Assembly (NCBI GenBank): GCA_034766995.1
Contig: CM068313.1
Span: 2,017,501-2,081,500, forward strand
Reading direction: 5' to 3'
Source: Acanthacorydalis orientalis
Lineage: Eukaryota; Arthropoda; Insecta; Megaloptera; Corydalidae
Length of the DNA: 64,000 nt
The position numbers were made by a program, and so were the translations under genes. Below the pieces are notes generated by a model, which made no database searches, had not been told where the DNA came from, and saw only the letters and a list, made by a program, of their open reading frames with translations. Below are positions 23,037-36,365 of the stretch, one piece after another; position 1 is the stretch's first letter, and each line of letters begins with the position of its first letter.

Positions 23037-23584
23037 TTAGGTCGATAGAAAAATAGTTGTGGCTTATGACCTTCAAATTCATGTTCATTTTTCTCAGCTA
23101 GCTGTTTTAAATGACCTGTTGGATAACTAACGCCTAAGTTTTGTGAAAGCTCTCGAATTGTTGTGATTCGACCAACGTCTCCAGTTGGTCGTTATGAACT
23201 GAAAAAGGACGCCCACGACCTTCTTCATCTTCAAGGCTCTCGTCCCCAGCACGAAATTTTTGGATCCACCATTGCACCGCGCGTTCGTTAACAGTACCCG
23301 CACCAAAAGCATCGTTCAGTTTACAAGCAGGTTTCTGCTGCTTTACCACCCGTTTTGAATTCATACAAAAAAATATTCTTATTTGTTTCTTTTCCATCTT
23401 TAATTTAATAGCGCTATGCGAAGCAAAATTAATAATAAAAGAATTCGATTTTGCCAAAATACAGACCGAAAAATATACTTTGAAATGATATTAACATGAA
23501 CACGATGAAATGACACTTATTGAGAAAAAATTTAAGGTTCGAATTCAGAAAACAAAAACCGCAATTGTTTTCTTACCAACCTAA
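23037..23584 (-). mobile_element. Internally deleted mariner element
   Basis: A 548-bp element bounded by TA on both sides. The left end TTAGGTCGATAGAAAAATAG and the reverse complement of the right end, TTAGGTTGGTAAGAAAACAA, are inverted repeats. The minus strand encodes the transposase N-terminus from about 23397: MEKKQIRIFF, a KLNDAFGAGTVNERAVQWW helix-turn-helix region, then FRAGDESLEDEEGRGRP. A frameshift near 23160 moves the homology (TIRELSQNLGVSYPT) to another frame. The DDE catalytic region is missing, so it is non-autonomous. Confidence 0.9.
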
Positions 23585-23589
23585 TACTT

Positions 23590-26500
23590 AACCTGTTTGG
23601 CCCACTCGATCGATCATACGTTGAGACCGAGGTCGTCGATCTCAACGCGCTCTTTTATCGATTAAACGCCAGAAACTAAATCGTTTACATACAAATATAA
23701 TTTTTATCCTCTGGATCTTTATCTTTTTGGATAATTTAAGTACCTGTTCACTATTAGTTTCGGTACGAATGCCGTGTCGAAGACTTTGATTGATCATAAG
23801 AATCTTCAATATCTACCTGAGGATATGGCACTCGTGCCGAAACTAGCAAGGAAGAACAGATAATCGACAGATAGTTCGACATAAAATACGGGACGTCAGG
23901 CATGCCTACCATATTCTTATATTCAACCGGACGCCTATGATACATTTTTTTTTAATTAAATGACTTTATGTACTTAGTGGACTAACTAATTTTCGGTTAT
24001 CATTTATTTATTTGAAATTATACGCAACTCAGAATTCATATGTCAGTTTATACACTGGAAGGGTTAATTAGAAAAGAATCGACTTGATTTTGAAACTTCC
24101 TCAAGAAGTACTTGCATAACATATAAACAACACCGAACATCATAACACAAATACCTGAGAGATGTATGAACTGGAACACACACAACACATATTTGTAAAT
24201 AAAAAAATATAAAGAAATAGATTGACAAAACACTTTTTGAATTGTACAATTTGAAAATGTGTGATTTACTGTATAAACACTTATCGCCATCTTACTGAAA
24301 AGATGTTCAGATGTTTTTTTAAGTGGCATTCATTCGTTATACACACCAACGCCATCTTACAAACAGATATTTAATTAAGAGTAACATCAGAACTATGTCA
24401 TTTTTCCTATTTCAGCATTTATTAAATAAAATAATTGGCCGTATTCCATCCGTTTTAGCATTATGTAATTACAACCGAGATAACTATTTCAGTTCGGTAT
24501 GTTGACACGTTCGACACGTTGTTGGAAAAATGAGTTAGAAGATAATACAAAGAAAGAGTAAGAGAGAGAAAGAGCGGGTTACCATTTAATAGAAATCTGT
24601 ATACTTGAGTAACAACAGCTTTCTTTGATCATAATATAGTTCTGATACTCACTGAATACAGTTTGATAAAACTGAACCCAAATAAAAAATATTCTGGTCC
24701 GAAATAAAATTTATTGATAAAAAAATGATCAACATATCATCGATGTCATGCAAATAACAATCACAAATGATCAATAATGATTCACTGAACTTTTTTGTTA
24801 GAAAACTTTTTTTATAATTTATGAAATGGAAAAAGAATTTACCTTTGATATTTACATTTTTTAAACCCTAATACTTTCCAAACTATTAAAAAGGCCAAAA
24901 TCAGAACTACTACTTTTCTATATCAATTAATAGGAATTGAATTTATAATATTCAAGAATTCAATCCTAAGATTTATAACTCCTCAGTTCTCGATAACTGT
25001 TAACTCCTTTCAAACGATTTATTTTATTACCTAGACACGAATAACTCTTTACTAATGTAACTAGAAAACATTTTAAACTAACAATAACTGTCTCGATGAA
25101 TTTTATTAGATAAGTGCCTGGAAAAACATTACGTGACTTTAACGAACAAACCTCACCTTTGTACGCATCCTCTCCACCTGAACAAACGACAACGGTACTG
25201 AAAGATGCTGCTAAAAATTAAATAAAAATTTAAAAGAGAAGAAAACAACATAAAATTGTGCATGTTTCCAATATTTAAAACTAAAAATTATCCAAAAATA
25301 AAATACATTTTTAAAGTGGTACCAAAAATAAAAACAAAATGCTATCAAAAATGTTTTAATAGACGGAATCAAAAAAAAGAGAATAGTAAAAACTACAGAA
25401 GAAACTTATAATTATTACTATATTTCTCAAATGTTAATAAACATACAACTACTTCATCATTCAATACATGTTATCTAAATACGAAATAAAAGAGAAAAAC
25501 ACCTACAAAAAAAAAGAAAAACACCTACGAAAAACATACCGAAAGTTAAAGAAATTAAACGATAATCTAATTTGTTAAACTAGTACCTGCTCAGACGTAT
25601 TATTAATAAATGTTACTGTATTAAGTAAGTTGTATACGGTTGAAATCTTATGCGACTAGTTTCTATTATCTGCGTATTGACTTTACTATTATTTATTACT
25701 GAACTAAAATGGACATTTGTAAAAAATGGCTCAACTTTTTAATTCAACTCTAAAAAGAATGTACTACTTATTTTCTATTATACTTCAATAAGCGCTGAAT
25801 CACTTGGTCGAGAAATACTAGAAAATATATCGAGAATGTACGTGATCAAAAGGTTACGTATCCTTGGAATCTTATTTACAAGCCGATGTTTCGATGCGAG
25901 TGCCGAATGTTAAATCGACATTTCGAGAATTATATACAGATGAAGACATCTATTTGTATACATAATGTAAATGGAATCTCGTGTAAATGAAAACTATTTC
26001 TGCACTGAAAATGAACAAAGAGAAATGATTCTAACACAGTTTATTTTCAGAAGACGAAACTGTACAGGTAAACACTTAAGATTATTAATAAAAAAAAGGC
26101 CGAGATTTATTTAACAAGAAAACTCGAGTCAATCGTTAAATATTAATATTCAATATCATTTGTAATTAAGTAAACGATCGCAACGTTCGTCGAATCGATC
26201 GTATGAATACGTTCCCGGTATATACGATGATCGTGCGGTCGAACTCGAATATCAGAACACACGTCGATTGAAATAAACAAAATACGTATCTTTTTTCAAA
26301 AATAGCGACTGTATAGATTTATAAATATAAACGTACGTATATGAGCGTTACGAATTATCCTACGAAATATATATTTATATAATATGACCGAACGAAAACT
26401 GTCCGATGTTAGTAGTGTAAAATATTATCGAAAAGCACCGAATCTGTTTGATTTATTTAAAGCACTTTCTTTTAAAATCTACAATCGTCTAATAACTACG

Positions 26501-26780
26501 AAAACGACTACGGGAAACAGAACGAGTAGGAGGAAAGTCAGCGGACGAGAAGTCCGTCAAACGGATGCGACGTTAGAGAAATCCAATACGTGCGATGCGT
26601 ACGGTTTGACGTACACGAACGATCACGTACGTAAGCGTGTGGCGAATCGATCGTCGATGTACGTCGTGCGTGTTACGCGAGTAAGCTTGAGAATCGGAGA
26701 TCGAGGGATAAAATAAATATGTACGGGACGGAAAACTACATAAAAACGTGGATTCTTTAATAATACTGTTTAGGAAAAAT
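23590..26780. other. AT-rich spacer before bestrophin
   Basis: No gene recognised. Contains a dispersed-repeat copy near 24720-24850 and a segment at 24540-24700 that recurs at 58520-58660. The part at 26150-26720 is richer in CG and may be 3' UTR of bestrophin (a TTTATT, AATAAA on the minus strand, lies at 26452-26457). The plus-strand frame at 26384-26716 is unassigned. Confidence 0.4.
24540..24700 (+). repeat. Dispersed repeat, second family (copy 1)
   Basis: Words gagagaaagagcgggtta, tagaaatctgtatacttg and agctttctttgatcataata reappear in the same order at 58520-58660. No ends were defined. Confidence 0.6.
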
Positions 26781-26785
26781 GCTTT

Positions 26786-29700
26786 TCAAGCATTATTCGA
26801 AGGCTTAGCTGGTGGACTGTCTTCTTCGGTCGGCTGCATCGTGAGCAGGGCTTCCTCCATCTGAGAATTATCAGTCGGATGTACGCTGATCGACCTGACG
26901 ATCTTTTTCAGTATTCTGTCGTGCCGTTCCTGTTCGCGAGACGCTTTCAGCTTCGAAAAATCGTCGTCCTCCGTGCTCGAGACGCTCATCATGTCGACGT
27001 TGTCGATAGTCGCGGCCGGAGCAGACTGAGACAGCTGCGTTTCGTCAGATTTCGAAGACGGTATAGGCATCGGGTCCGACGGTTGCGGCGGCCCGAACAC
27101 GCTCATCGCCGTCGGCCGATTCTCGGCATTGGCGCGCAACGAAGTGATCGTCGTCTGTTCGTCGACCTCTTCGATCACCTGATCGGCGATACGCATGCTG
27201 CCCGTTATGTTCGGCCTATCTCTCAGACTGGCGGAACTCGCGGAACCAGGCAAACGGTTCTTAATAGACGCGCTTGTAGGACCGTCCGTTCGACTGTCTT
27301 CACGAGAAAACAGACGCCGGAGCACGCCCGACACGGAATTGACCCGAGACATCGATCCTAGAACGTGATAAACTCATAAATACGTCTTCCGACGACGGTA
27401 CACGAAAGTATGTAATCCAGTAACGAAACTGGCTACATAGATGAATGTTAAAATCATGCTTTCAATGAACTCGATAGCTTCAGAAATGCATGCAGATTAG
27501 TAAGATGTTTTGTAAGTGTAAATTTCTATAAAAACGTACATTGAAAAGGAGAATATCGAATCGCAGTCGTATTTAAGGTCTTTTAGAAACAAAGAAGAAA
27601 GATACTCAAGGATCGTAAAACATTTCTCATTCATTTTTATTCGGTACACCGAAGATGGTAATTAATATCGACAGTACAAAAATGTATAAACGGTCAAAAG
27701 GAGTAATTCTGAGAGTAAAAAATGAAGACGTAAAATAGGTATTTAATAATCAAATAACACCCATGCAAGAAGAATCATTCCGACAATCATTTCAAACACA
27801 TAATTACAATTGTTTCGTATTTGCCTGTGAAATTTCGATACGTTAGATACGTGATCGAAGAACTTTATCATTTATGCGAGTTCAATGATTGTGTTTATTA
27901 AAAAAATTAACCAAAAATTCTGTTAATATATAGCTTCCAATAAGTGCACACGTTACTCGTCAAACCGCATAATCAGGCATGTAAAATTTACAGAACTTCC
28001 CTGGATACATCGAAATATCTCACAATTAACAGATAAATAAAAAAAGACGAAAATCAAAACAGATTACAGAGACATTTACATAAATTTACAATTACAAATT
28101 CTCGAAGAATATATCAAACCTTACGGCACTCGGGCTCGTGTGATTTTGTACGATCTGTTTTGTCTGTTTGACTCGTAAAGTGATATAAGCCAGTTTTGTT
28201 ATTGGGTTACTCCGACGAAAATACAGACCACCACCCACGACAGTACCCATTGAACTCTGCGAACCTGTCGACAGTTGTCGTGAATACTGGCTTGAAGGAC
28301 GCGTCCTAGAAATACCTGCCGAGAAATGGATTCCGCTCGCATCGTCTTCGTAACTCCCCTGCGAAGCATATAGGGCAAAAACACCTGTATAAACAGTGAA
28401 CTCGTTCGATCGATGGGATAAACGACCGACGGTAAATCGAGCGTTTACGATCGTTTCGAGTGCTGTATATTTACCATATCGTCGGCTTTAATCGAAGAAG
28501 GAGCGAACAATTCCGTATCGTTGTGCGGTATGTCCATGTGCGCTGTCGACGGTAACGGTTGAGTATCACGGAACGGTTCCGATGCTAAAGTGTAAGGCAA
28601 CTCTGAAGGGAACACTTCGTCCCAATATTGATCTTTTATCAGTTGAGGGTGTTCGTGATGCATTTCGTCGACGATGATGTAAGAAACCTGTCGGGATTAA
28701 TTTTTGAGAAACCGAAACAGTTTCCGGACGAATGAAAGTACATTGACCTTTCGCTTTCGGTAAATGATTTTTTCAGATATTTTTCGATGACTAGGGATAG
28801 TGCGGTTTATTTGAAAAGCTTACCGACAATGTTCGAAAACGAATCGTGATTAAAGAATACCAGAAGTTTTTAACGTCGGTCGATCGCTACCTATCGACTT
28901 CTGAACTATAGCAGCACGCTATAAATATAAACTACCTGCAAAAAACGACCGATACTTTTCTGTAACTTCCTCGAACTTTACCTGTAAATTTCTATCCACG
29001 ATCCAATTCACCTCGAAATCATCGTCATCGTCGCCCCACGGATTGATCAACGACTCGGCTACCTTCAACCATCCCATGTAGAAAAAGAATTCAAGCATAA
29101 CGAATACCGGGAAGTACATGTCGATATTAGTAGGATTCGTGCTGATCCATTGTCGCGCGACAGCCGACGTAATGAAATACGTATACACGGCCAAGGTGAC
29201 CACTTGCGTGTACACTAAAGGTACGCTGACCATATCGTACTGTAAGAGCAAACCGGCGTTCCCTCGAAATTTGTTCAGCTCGTCGATCAGCGTCTTGACA
29301 GCGAAATCATCTCGGATCCGGCCCTCTTTCCGAGCCCGCGTCACTATGCTCGAAGCCCAGACGATCGGCAACCTACGATATAGTTACGAACCGTCGATCG
29401 ATGAAATACAGACCGGCACGGCGATATACTCACCAGTGTTTCGAATGGGCCGGAAATTTTTTATTCAGGTCCACGATGATATCACGTTCGTTCTCGACCA
29501 ACAGACCGGCCTCGATAAAATGTTCCAGGCTCGGGAAACGTTTCTTCACGCGCGGAGAAATCATCGTCAGCACCATCGTCAGACAGAGACAGACGTACCG
29601 CATTATCGTACGTCTCATCACACGGCCTCGGTCGTCCTAAAAACACACACACGATTTCAAACGAATCGTACATTCGTCGTAACAGTGAAAAAGAAACGTT

Positions 29701-30350
29701 CTGTTCCGAAAAATATTTCCGTTCACCTGTCCGTGAATCTGAGAGCTGACGAACACCGCCAACGGGTCAGGCCACGGCATACTCGTGTACTGATTCCACC
29801 AGCGCGTCATCACGATACTGACGTAAAAACCGAGCACGAAGGACAACGGAATCAGATTACTATATTTTTCGCAGTACGTGACGATGTACTCGAACACGCT
29901 GAAAACACAACGATGTGACACGTCTGTATCGAGAATCATATAACTATGCGGAACGTACCTCCTGCTATACGAATCCATTAATAGCCGATAGGATATATTC
30001 AGTGAGTAATAAATAACTAAAAAGGCTATCACGTCCAGCCATACCAGCTTGTAGATACTGCCACGCCATCTGAAAACAAATGAAAATCGTCGTGCAGCTG
30101 AAAAGCGTTAAAGAAAACCGCGCTAAATTCGATTAATAATTGGAACAAGGAAATGCAGCAAGGTCATCAAAATAGAAACATAATGGTGTTCGGTGTATAA
30201 CAACAACGCGCATTCAAGGTCAGCGTAATTTAATCCGATACAATATCAATCAGGGCACTGTTACGTGAAAAGCAAATACCTGAAGAGTAATTTCAAAAAG
30301 CAGCCGAATCCACGGCACGTAGCTACCTCAGCGGCATATGTCACAGTCAT
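26786..30350 (-). CDS. Bestrophin, calcium-activated chloride channel
   Basis: Bestrophins are pentameric plasma-membrane anion channels opened by Ca2+. Eight coding exons join in phase: 30350-30280, 30069-29959, 29898-29727, 29636-29434, 29372-28982, 28687-28475, 28358-28265 and 27357-26786, giving about 608 residues. The start, MTVTYAAEVATCRGFGC, is the family N-terminus. The neck residues Ile77, Phe81 and Phe85 and the RWWNQY motif (93-98) are present. The acidic Ca2+ clasp reads WGDDDDDFEVNW near residue 300. DQYWDEVFP is in exon 6. The low-complexity cytosolic tail begins at SRVNSVSGVLRRLF in exon 8, as in insect bestrophins. If exon 7 is read through, its frame stays open to a stop at 28092, giving an alternative tail of about 475 residues in total. 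An earlier exon 7 donor (28316) is also in phase. Divergent from TFIP11 by 2.6 kb. Which paralogue this is cannot be told. Confidence 0.95.
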
Positions 30351-30359
30351 TTCGTACAA

Positions 30360-31410
30360 GAAATCGTCGAAGAATCACAGTCGGTGTGCTATAAAAAAAA
30401 CCCGTCGAGGCACTTCCTAAAACTCATAACTAATTGACTTGTACTTGACATGCGATTATATTGTAATTATATATACTGTGAAATGTTCGGTTTTCGCCGC
30501 TTTTCGCACGGTCGGTCTATTATTTAATCAGTGAGCGCCGATACGCCTAGACGTAAATACGTTCAGCTTATCCGACAGTACCATCGCTCATTCAAACGTT
30601 TGTTTTGACAAAGGATTTATTCTTAGAATAAATATGCGCATGACATGACTAATTTACTATATTTTTTGTCGAAAGCCGGATACGCGGTGAGCGGAGCGGT
30701 TCTTTCCGAAGAAGAAAACCCTAATCATACTAATTACTAACTCATATGAATAGTTTAGTAGGTCCGGAGACCTATCATCTACCGTAAACACCTATCGCGC
30801 ATTAATAATAAATGCGATTGTACATATCGAATAGCCGAAATCGACCAGTGATTGATGTATAGCTTTACAATTGTTTACAATGCTCATAGTCGATATTATG
30901 TCATACGTAGATAAAAATCAGGTAAATCTTATACAGTGAATGTCAAACAATGGCACGCGGAAGTAATATTCGAGAATACATTTACATGTAACTTTTTTAC
31001 TAGATACTGTTACGTGTGCAGGCTAATTCTGGGTAATAGTTCAGTTCAAGGGCGTTTGTTAAAATGCACTTTAAACAATCTAATTGTTTGCTAAATCGAT
31101 TGATTCCTGTGGATGAGGATAAAGGTGCGGGTGTTAAAAATAAAAAAAAACTCTTTTTGTAAAAGAAATTGTTTGATTTATTAGCGAACGCGAATTGTGT
31201 TAACACATGACAAATAACTAACTAACAAAATCATTTTGTTGTCGTTGCTATAAACAAAAACAACAAAATTGCTATTACCATAGAAACATAAAAGTTGTCA
31301 ACTTATAAAATAAACTAACAATTTACACTTTGAATTGCCTTACTCAACAATTCTAATGCAAAAAGTGATTTTAAGTCGGAGGAGAAAGTATTTTGCAACA
31401 ATAGGAAAGT
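30360..31410. other. Upstream spacer of bestrophin
   Basis: Probably holds the bestrophin promoter and 5' UTR near 30351-30600 (CG-richer). Beyond that no gene or element was recognised. Confidence 0.4.
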
Positions 31411-31415
31411 ACATT

Positions 31416-31656
31416 AAAAAAGTGCCCGACTGACGTACGCTGAGTACTAAAAAAATGGATTTCTTTGTCTGAAAAACCGCCATTAAATTGAACAATAACC
31501 AGCAAAGTAAGTTTTTTGCTATTAAATCGAGTAAGATGTGTCGCGCGAGTGATTATTTAGTGTTTTTACCGGCAACTGTTCGATTTAAAGGCGATTTTTG
31601 AGACAAATACCATTTTTTCACTACTCAACGTACGTCAGTTGGGCACTTTTTTTATT
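31416..31656. mobile_element. MITE with long terminal inverted repeats (about 240 bp)
   Basis: The left end contains agtgcccgactgacgtacgc followed by tgagtact and an A-run to atgg. The right end contains ccattttttcactactcaac followed by gtacgtcagttgggcact. The arms are inverted copies over about 40 bp with only a few mismatches. There is no coding capacity. A target-site duplication could not be fixed because both ends run into poly-A/T, so the superfamily is unknown. Confidence 0.85.
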
Positions 31657-31659
31657 GTT

Positions 31660-32950
31660 AATATATGGTTTTTTTAAATGTTAAGAACGGCATTTCAAAA
31701 TTCTGAAACAACAAAAAAATATTTTGATTTAAAACAGTTATGATTGATTCAATGTAAAGGCACCGAATTGCTTTTTACACCCTATACATAAACCTATCAG
31801 AAATCAGATATGTACCCTTGATTGCGTTAGTAAACGAGGCCAAATATCTTGGCATTAATCTATGTTCTTAAGGGCAACTCGGACGCATTCGTAGAATGTG
31901 TACCGAGCATAGAACTCGTGTAGTTCAAGTCTCGTGGAATTAGGTTTTCCGAGAGGGCGTGACGTTCTGTCGTGTCTCGAGATTACCGGTCCATATACTT
32001 TCTCACGATACACAATAGCTCCACGTGTTAAATTCACCGCGGAGGTCTTTACCAGATAGGAATTATAGGCTACGTGCCTGGCATTGCAATTCCAAATTTT
32101 CATAGAATCGTATCCGTGCAGAAATCCTGACAGATTCAGCTCCAGGAAAAGCATAAGATATTCGAGTCATTGATACATTCTTTATTGATTGGAATTCTAA
32201 TCACCGATGTCCAATTCACTCGACGTTCGGTATACTAATTTTTTCGGCCTATGTGCTATTCTTCATAATAATCGACCGTTTCGACAAAGGGGGTAAAACT
32301 GAATGAGGTCAGATCGGGCTTTGCACGATTATCGAATGACGTTTAGAATAATACATAATCTCACTTTGATAACAGCCCAAAATCGTTTCGAGGAACGTTA
32401 TGTAAGACCGAACAGAAGCGATATACCAAATTTCGAGCGAATCAGGGAGCGCTTTTCTAAACTCCAACCTCTTTACTTACGTTTTGAGCATAATCTAATC
32501 TAGAGTTTTGTCGGCGGAGTCCGTCATGAAATACCATTCTCAAAGCATAGATAAAGAGGTTAGAGTTCAGAAAAGTTAAAATATTGCAAGGTTTATTTAT
32601 ATTAACGTTCATTGTTCACTTTTCTAAAATGAGTGTTCACTGATTTGATTCTTTATTTATTTTATGAGTTAAATCGATAAAAAGTTGATAATCACTTAAA
32701 TCTCAAAACGAATAAAAGAACGCAGCAAGATAAAAATAATACAAAATCATTTTCAGAGATAATAACATAATGTAATTAATCAAAGAATACGATTAAAATA
32801 ACTCATTGATAAAATCTAATCAATGCTCTAATGTAAATAGTATATTATATCAGCATTAAAACATATTGAGATAAGCTGGTTCAGTTTTATCGAAATTGAT
32901 GTCAATGTGCATTTCTCGATTAAGTTATTGTTAAAATTAATTTCAATAAC
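31660..32950. other. Spacer upstream of TFIP11
   Basis: A 99-codon minus-strand frame at 31855-32154 (includes GFLHGYDSMKIWNCNARHVA) has gene-like composition but no match I know and no clear splice partners. A plus frame at 32303-32503 is likewise unassigned. The rest is AT-rich. Confidence 0.35.
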
Positions 32951-32956
32951 AAGAAA

Positions 32957-35900
32957 ATGGACGACGATGAAGTAGAAGCGTTTGAAATAACTGATTACGA
33001 TTTAGAAAATGAGTTTAATATCAACCGGCCGCGTCGACGGCAAACCAAACATCAACAAATATACGGTAAGGTTAGGTTGTGCTCGTCAACATTACACCAA
33101 ACCCCTCCGTGCATTTTAAAAGTATGTTCGTTGCGCGTGAATCACAAAACGATTATGTTTTCAACTCTCAGGTATTTGGGCCGACGACAGTCCTGACGAA
33201 GATGAATCGAGAAGTTTCAGACGCAAAGCACCGAAAGACTATTCAGCACCGATCGGTTTTATATCGGCCGGCATACAGAAGAAGAACGAGAAGAAAGAAG
33301 AAAAGAAGACGTCGGACGACGAAGCCGACGTGAGGATCGTAAACAGTTCGAGCGAGTCCGAGGACGACAGGCCGACTTTCGTCCAGTCGAATAATCTAAA
33401 GGATTATAATTCGTTTTCGGACACGACCGGAGACATCGCGGGATTGAGAAAGGGAGGTAGGCCTCAGGTCAACCCGCTGCTCATGAACAAAGGCGTCGGG
33501 AACTGGGAAAAGCACACGAAAGGTATCGGCGCAAAGTTACTGCTACAGATGGGGTATCAGCCCGGAAAAGGGCTCGGTAAAGATCTGCAAGGTATATCTG
33601 CGCCGGTCCAAGCGCATCTGAGGAAAGGTAGAGGGGCGATCGGTGCGTACGGTCCGGAAAAAGCAGCTAGTATAGCCGAACAAAAGGTAATATTGAAAAT
33701 AAGTTTTTCGATACGAGAATCTCATCGGATATGTTTTTAGGCCGAAAGTAAAGATGAAACCGCCAGCAAGAAGGAAAAACAGAATAAATGGAGGAAAAAC
33801 GATAACGTGCAGAGTAAAAAAACACGTTACTATTATAAGAGCGTCGATGATGTTATAGAGAAGGGAAAACAGCCCGGAATGTACAGAACTACTGAAGCAT
33901 CGAGGTATTTTAATTTTTCTTTTTTTTTTACGTAAACGTGAAATTAAATCAAAATTTTAATTACAGCCATTTAAGTAATGTGAAAGTAATCGACATGACC
34001 GGTCCAGAACAAAGAGTTTTAAGCGGGTATCACGCGTTGAGCGGTCCGAAGAAACCGCCCGGCGGCGGAGAATTGTACGAGGATATCGTTCATAAACAGT
34101 GTGCGAATTTCGTTTTACCAGAACTGCAGCATAACTTGGATCTGTTGGTCGATATGTGCGAACAGGTACGATGAATACGTGTAAACCGACGTATCGAAAA
34201 GGATTACCTAATCGTAAATTGTACGCTTTTGAATTTCAGGATATCATTTGGGTAGACAGGAAACAGAGGCATTGTTCAGACCGTGTCGTAGCCCTGGAAC
34301 AGGAACAAAGGTCCTTACTCGAGATCACCGAGAAAGAAAAAATTCAAATAGACACGTTACAGAACGTTTTGGATACGGTTCGACGTATTATGGATCCTTC
34401 GCACGCGTTATCCCTGAGACAAGTCGCCGACGTCTTTAAAGAGTTACAAGACAAATATTTCGAAGAATATTTATTGCACGATCTAGCGGAACTAGCGCCC
34501 GGGATAGTAGGCCCGTTGATCACCTCTGCACTCGTCAGCTGGTCACCGCTCGCGTCGCCGAATCAGTATATCGAGGTGTTCGAGCAATGGAAAGAGATTC
34601 TCGATCGACCGAAACACCGTGCGACGCTCGCTTCTAATTCGACCGGTCTGACTCCGTACGGAAACCTCGTCTGGAACACGTGGGTCCCGGTGATACGGAC
34701 CGTCGTTTCGACGTGGAGCCCGCGTAACTGTTACCCGCTGATCCAGCTGCTCGATTCGTGGAAACACGTCATCCCGAGCACGATAATCGAGAACTTGCTT
34801 GAACAGACCGTTCTACCGCAGATAAACTCGGAGGTCGTCCAGTGGAACCCGTTGACCGACACGACGCCTATTCACGTTTGGATATTTCCGTGGATCCCTT
34901 TGATGGGACTCAGGATGCAAGAGAACATATATCCGATCATCGAAGATAAACTCGGCGCAGCGTTGACGAGCTGGCATCCGTCGGATCGGTCGGCCAAGCT
35001 CATGCTCGAGCCGTGGCAGGAGGCAATGTCGCCTGGCTCGTTCGCTGCGTTCTTACATAAACATATTTTACCGAAACTACAAGTTTGTTTATCAAGTCTG
35101 GTAATTAATCCTCACCAACAGCATTTAGGTAGACATATTTTATACCATAAGGAAATGACAGTAATACGTAGAAGCGATATATGTATATACGTACAGCCGA
35201 AAACAAGTACACGTTCACATACGACCGTATGCGTGCGTGTACTTGCCGGTTGAACTTTCGACCGCCTAGCTTTTTGATACGATGCCATTTAACAATTCGT
35301 AGCGGTCGTCTTGTAAACGGTTTAAAACGAATTTCAATAAACGTGTCGTTTTATCATGAAAATTTGATTCTAGTTAGATTACTATCTTTTAATAAGAGAC
35401 TTCCCTTATAATTTACATAGAAAACTAATCAAACAGTGATGATTTAAACAGAAGACCTAACAGGAAAGGGATTTAACTAATTAATTCATTTATTTAATGC
35501 ATGAGAAACAACTTTTTAGTGACTAATCGAGAACGATATTTCAGTGTCGTGGAGCTGGGTGATGGACTGGTCAGATATGTTGAGTGTGTCTGCGATGGCC
35601 ATGTTGTTGGAGAAGTGTTTCCTACAGCGTTGGCTGCAAACACTAGCCCTGTGGTTGAACCAAGGTCCGGATTATACTCAAGTTACCGAGTGGTACACGG
35701 GGTGGAAAGGAATGTTTTCCGAACAGCTGTTGTCGCAGCCGAATATCAAAGGTCTGTCCTCGTCGGCGTACGTGTACGTCGACGTGATCGGAGTTACTGA
35801 ATTTTTGTCGGTTTTTAGAATACTTTCGAAAAGCGCTCGATATGATGAACCGTGCAGTCAGTCAGCCGTCTGGTCAACAACCAGGAGCTCTCGAAACCGT

Positions 35901-36299
35901 TTCGTATCTCACAAACTTAGAAACCAGCATTCCACCTCCTCCTCCTCTGATGAGTACTTCACGAGCAGAGGTTTGTTTTTTCTGAATTTTAAAAATACGC
36001 TTATTCCGAAACAAAAACGAAGTCTTAACGTATTTATTTATTTTGTACAGAGCTTAGTGCAAGCGGTTCGAACCGCTTCGCAAATACCGCAGAGTTTCAG
36101 AGATCTCGTGGCGAAACGGTGCGAAGAGCGTGGAATTCTTTTCGTGCCGATAGCCAATCGGTTCCGTGAAGCGAAACAGGTGTACAGAATAGGAAGCGGT
36201 TCGACGCAGTGCTACATAGATCGAAACGTCGTCTTTGCGACGACCAACGGCGTTAACTGGGCGCCGACGTCGCTCAACGACTTACTCGATATGGCGTGA
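32957..36299 (+). CDS. TFIP11: Tuftelin-interacting protein 11 (spliceosome disassembly factor)
   Basis: TFIP11 (yeast Ntr1/Spp382) activates the helicase DHX15 to take apart the intron-lariat spliceosome in the nucleus. Eight exons join in phase: 32957-33065, 33172-33686, 33741-33904, 33967-34165, 34240-35128, 35545-35751, 35819-35970 and 36051-36299. The product is 827 residues, close to the 837 of human. The acidic TIP N-terminal region ([13 protein letters not shown], then [10 protein letters not shown] and [12 protein letters not shown]) is followed by a G-patch at about residues 148-195 ([20 protein letters not shown]). The GCFC-type alpha-helical domain spans most of exons 5-6 with repeated W-x-P/W-N-P motifs. 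The C-terminus has [20 protein letters not shown] and ends NDLLDMA. An AATAAA lies 75 bp after the stop. It converges with HPF1. Confidence 0.97.
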
Positions 36300-36365
36300 A
36301 CGTATTATCGAAACGACCCGAATTTAACGAGACTCGAAATGTGTAGAACGATTAATGGATAAATA

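Noticed and set aside
26879..27361. 160-codon Arg-rich plus-strand frame
   Set aside because: Exact antisense of the bestrophin tail exon; composition is the mirror of Ser/Asp-rich coding sequence.
28936..28981. Extension of bestrophin exon 5 to the donor at 28936
   Set aside because: It breaks phase with exon 6. The donor after NLQ (28982) joins in phase to the conserved IVDEMHHEHP.
29118..29918. 266-codon plus-strand open frame
   Set aside because: It lies antisense across bestrophin exons 3-5 and their introns. Low stop density in the CG-rich coding strand explains it; no family resemblance.
34248..34767. Extra ORFs on both strands inside TFIP11 exon 5
   Set aside because: Out-of-frame shadows of the TFIP11 coding exon.
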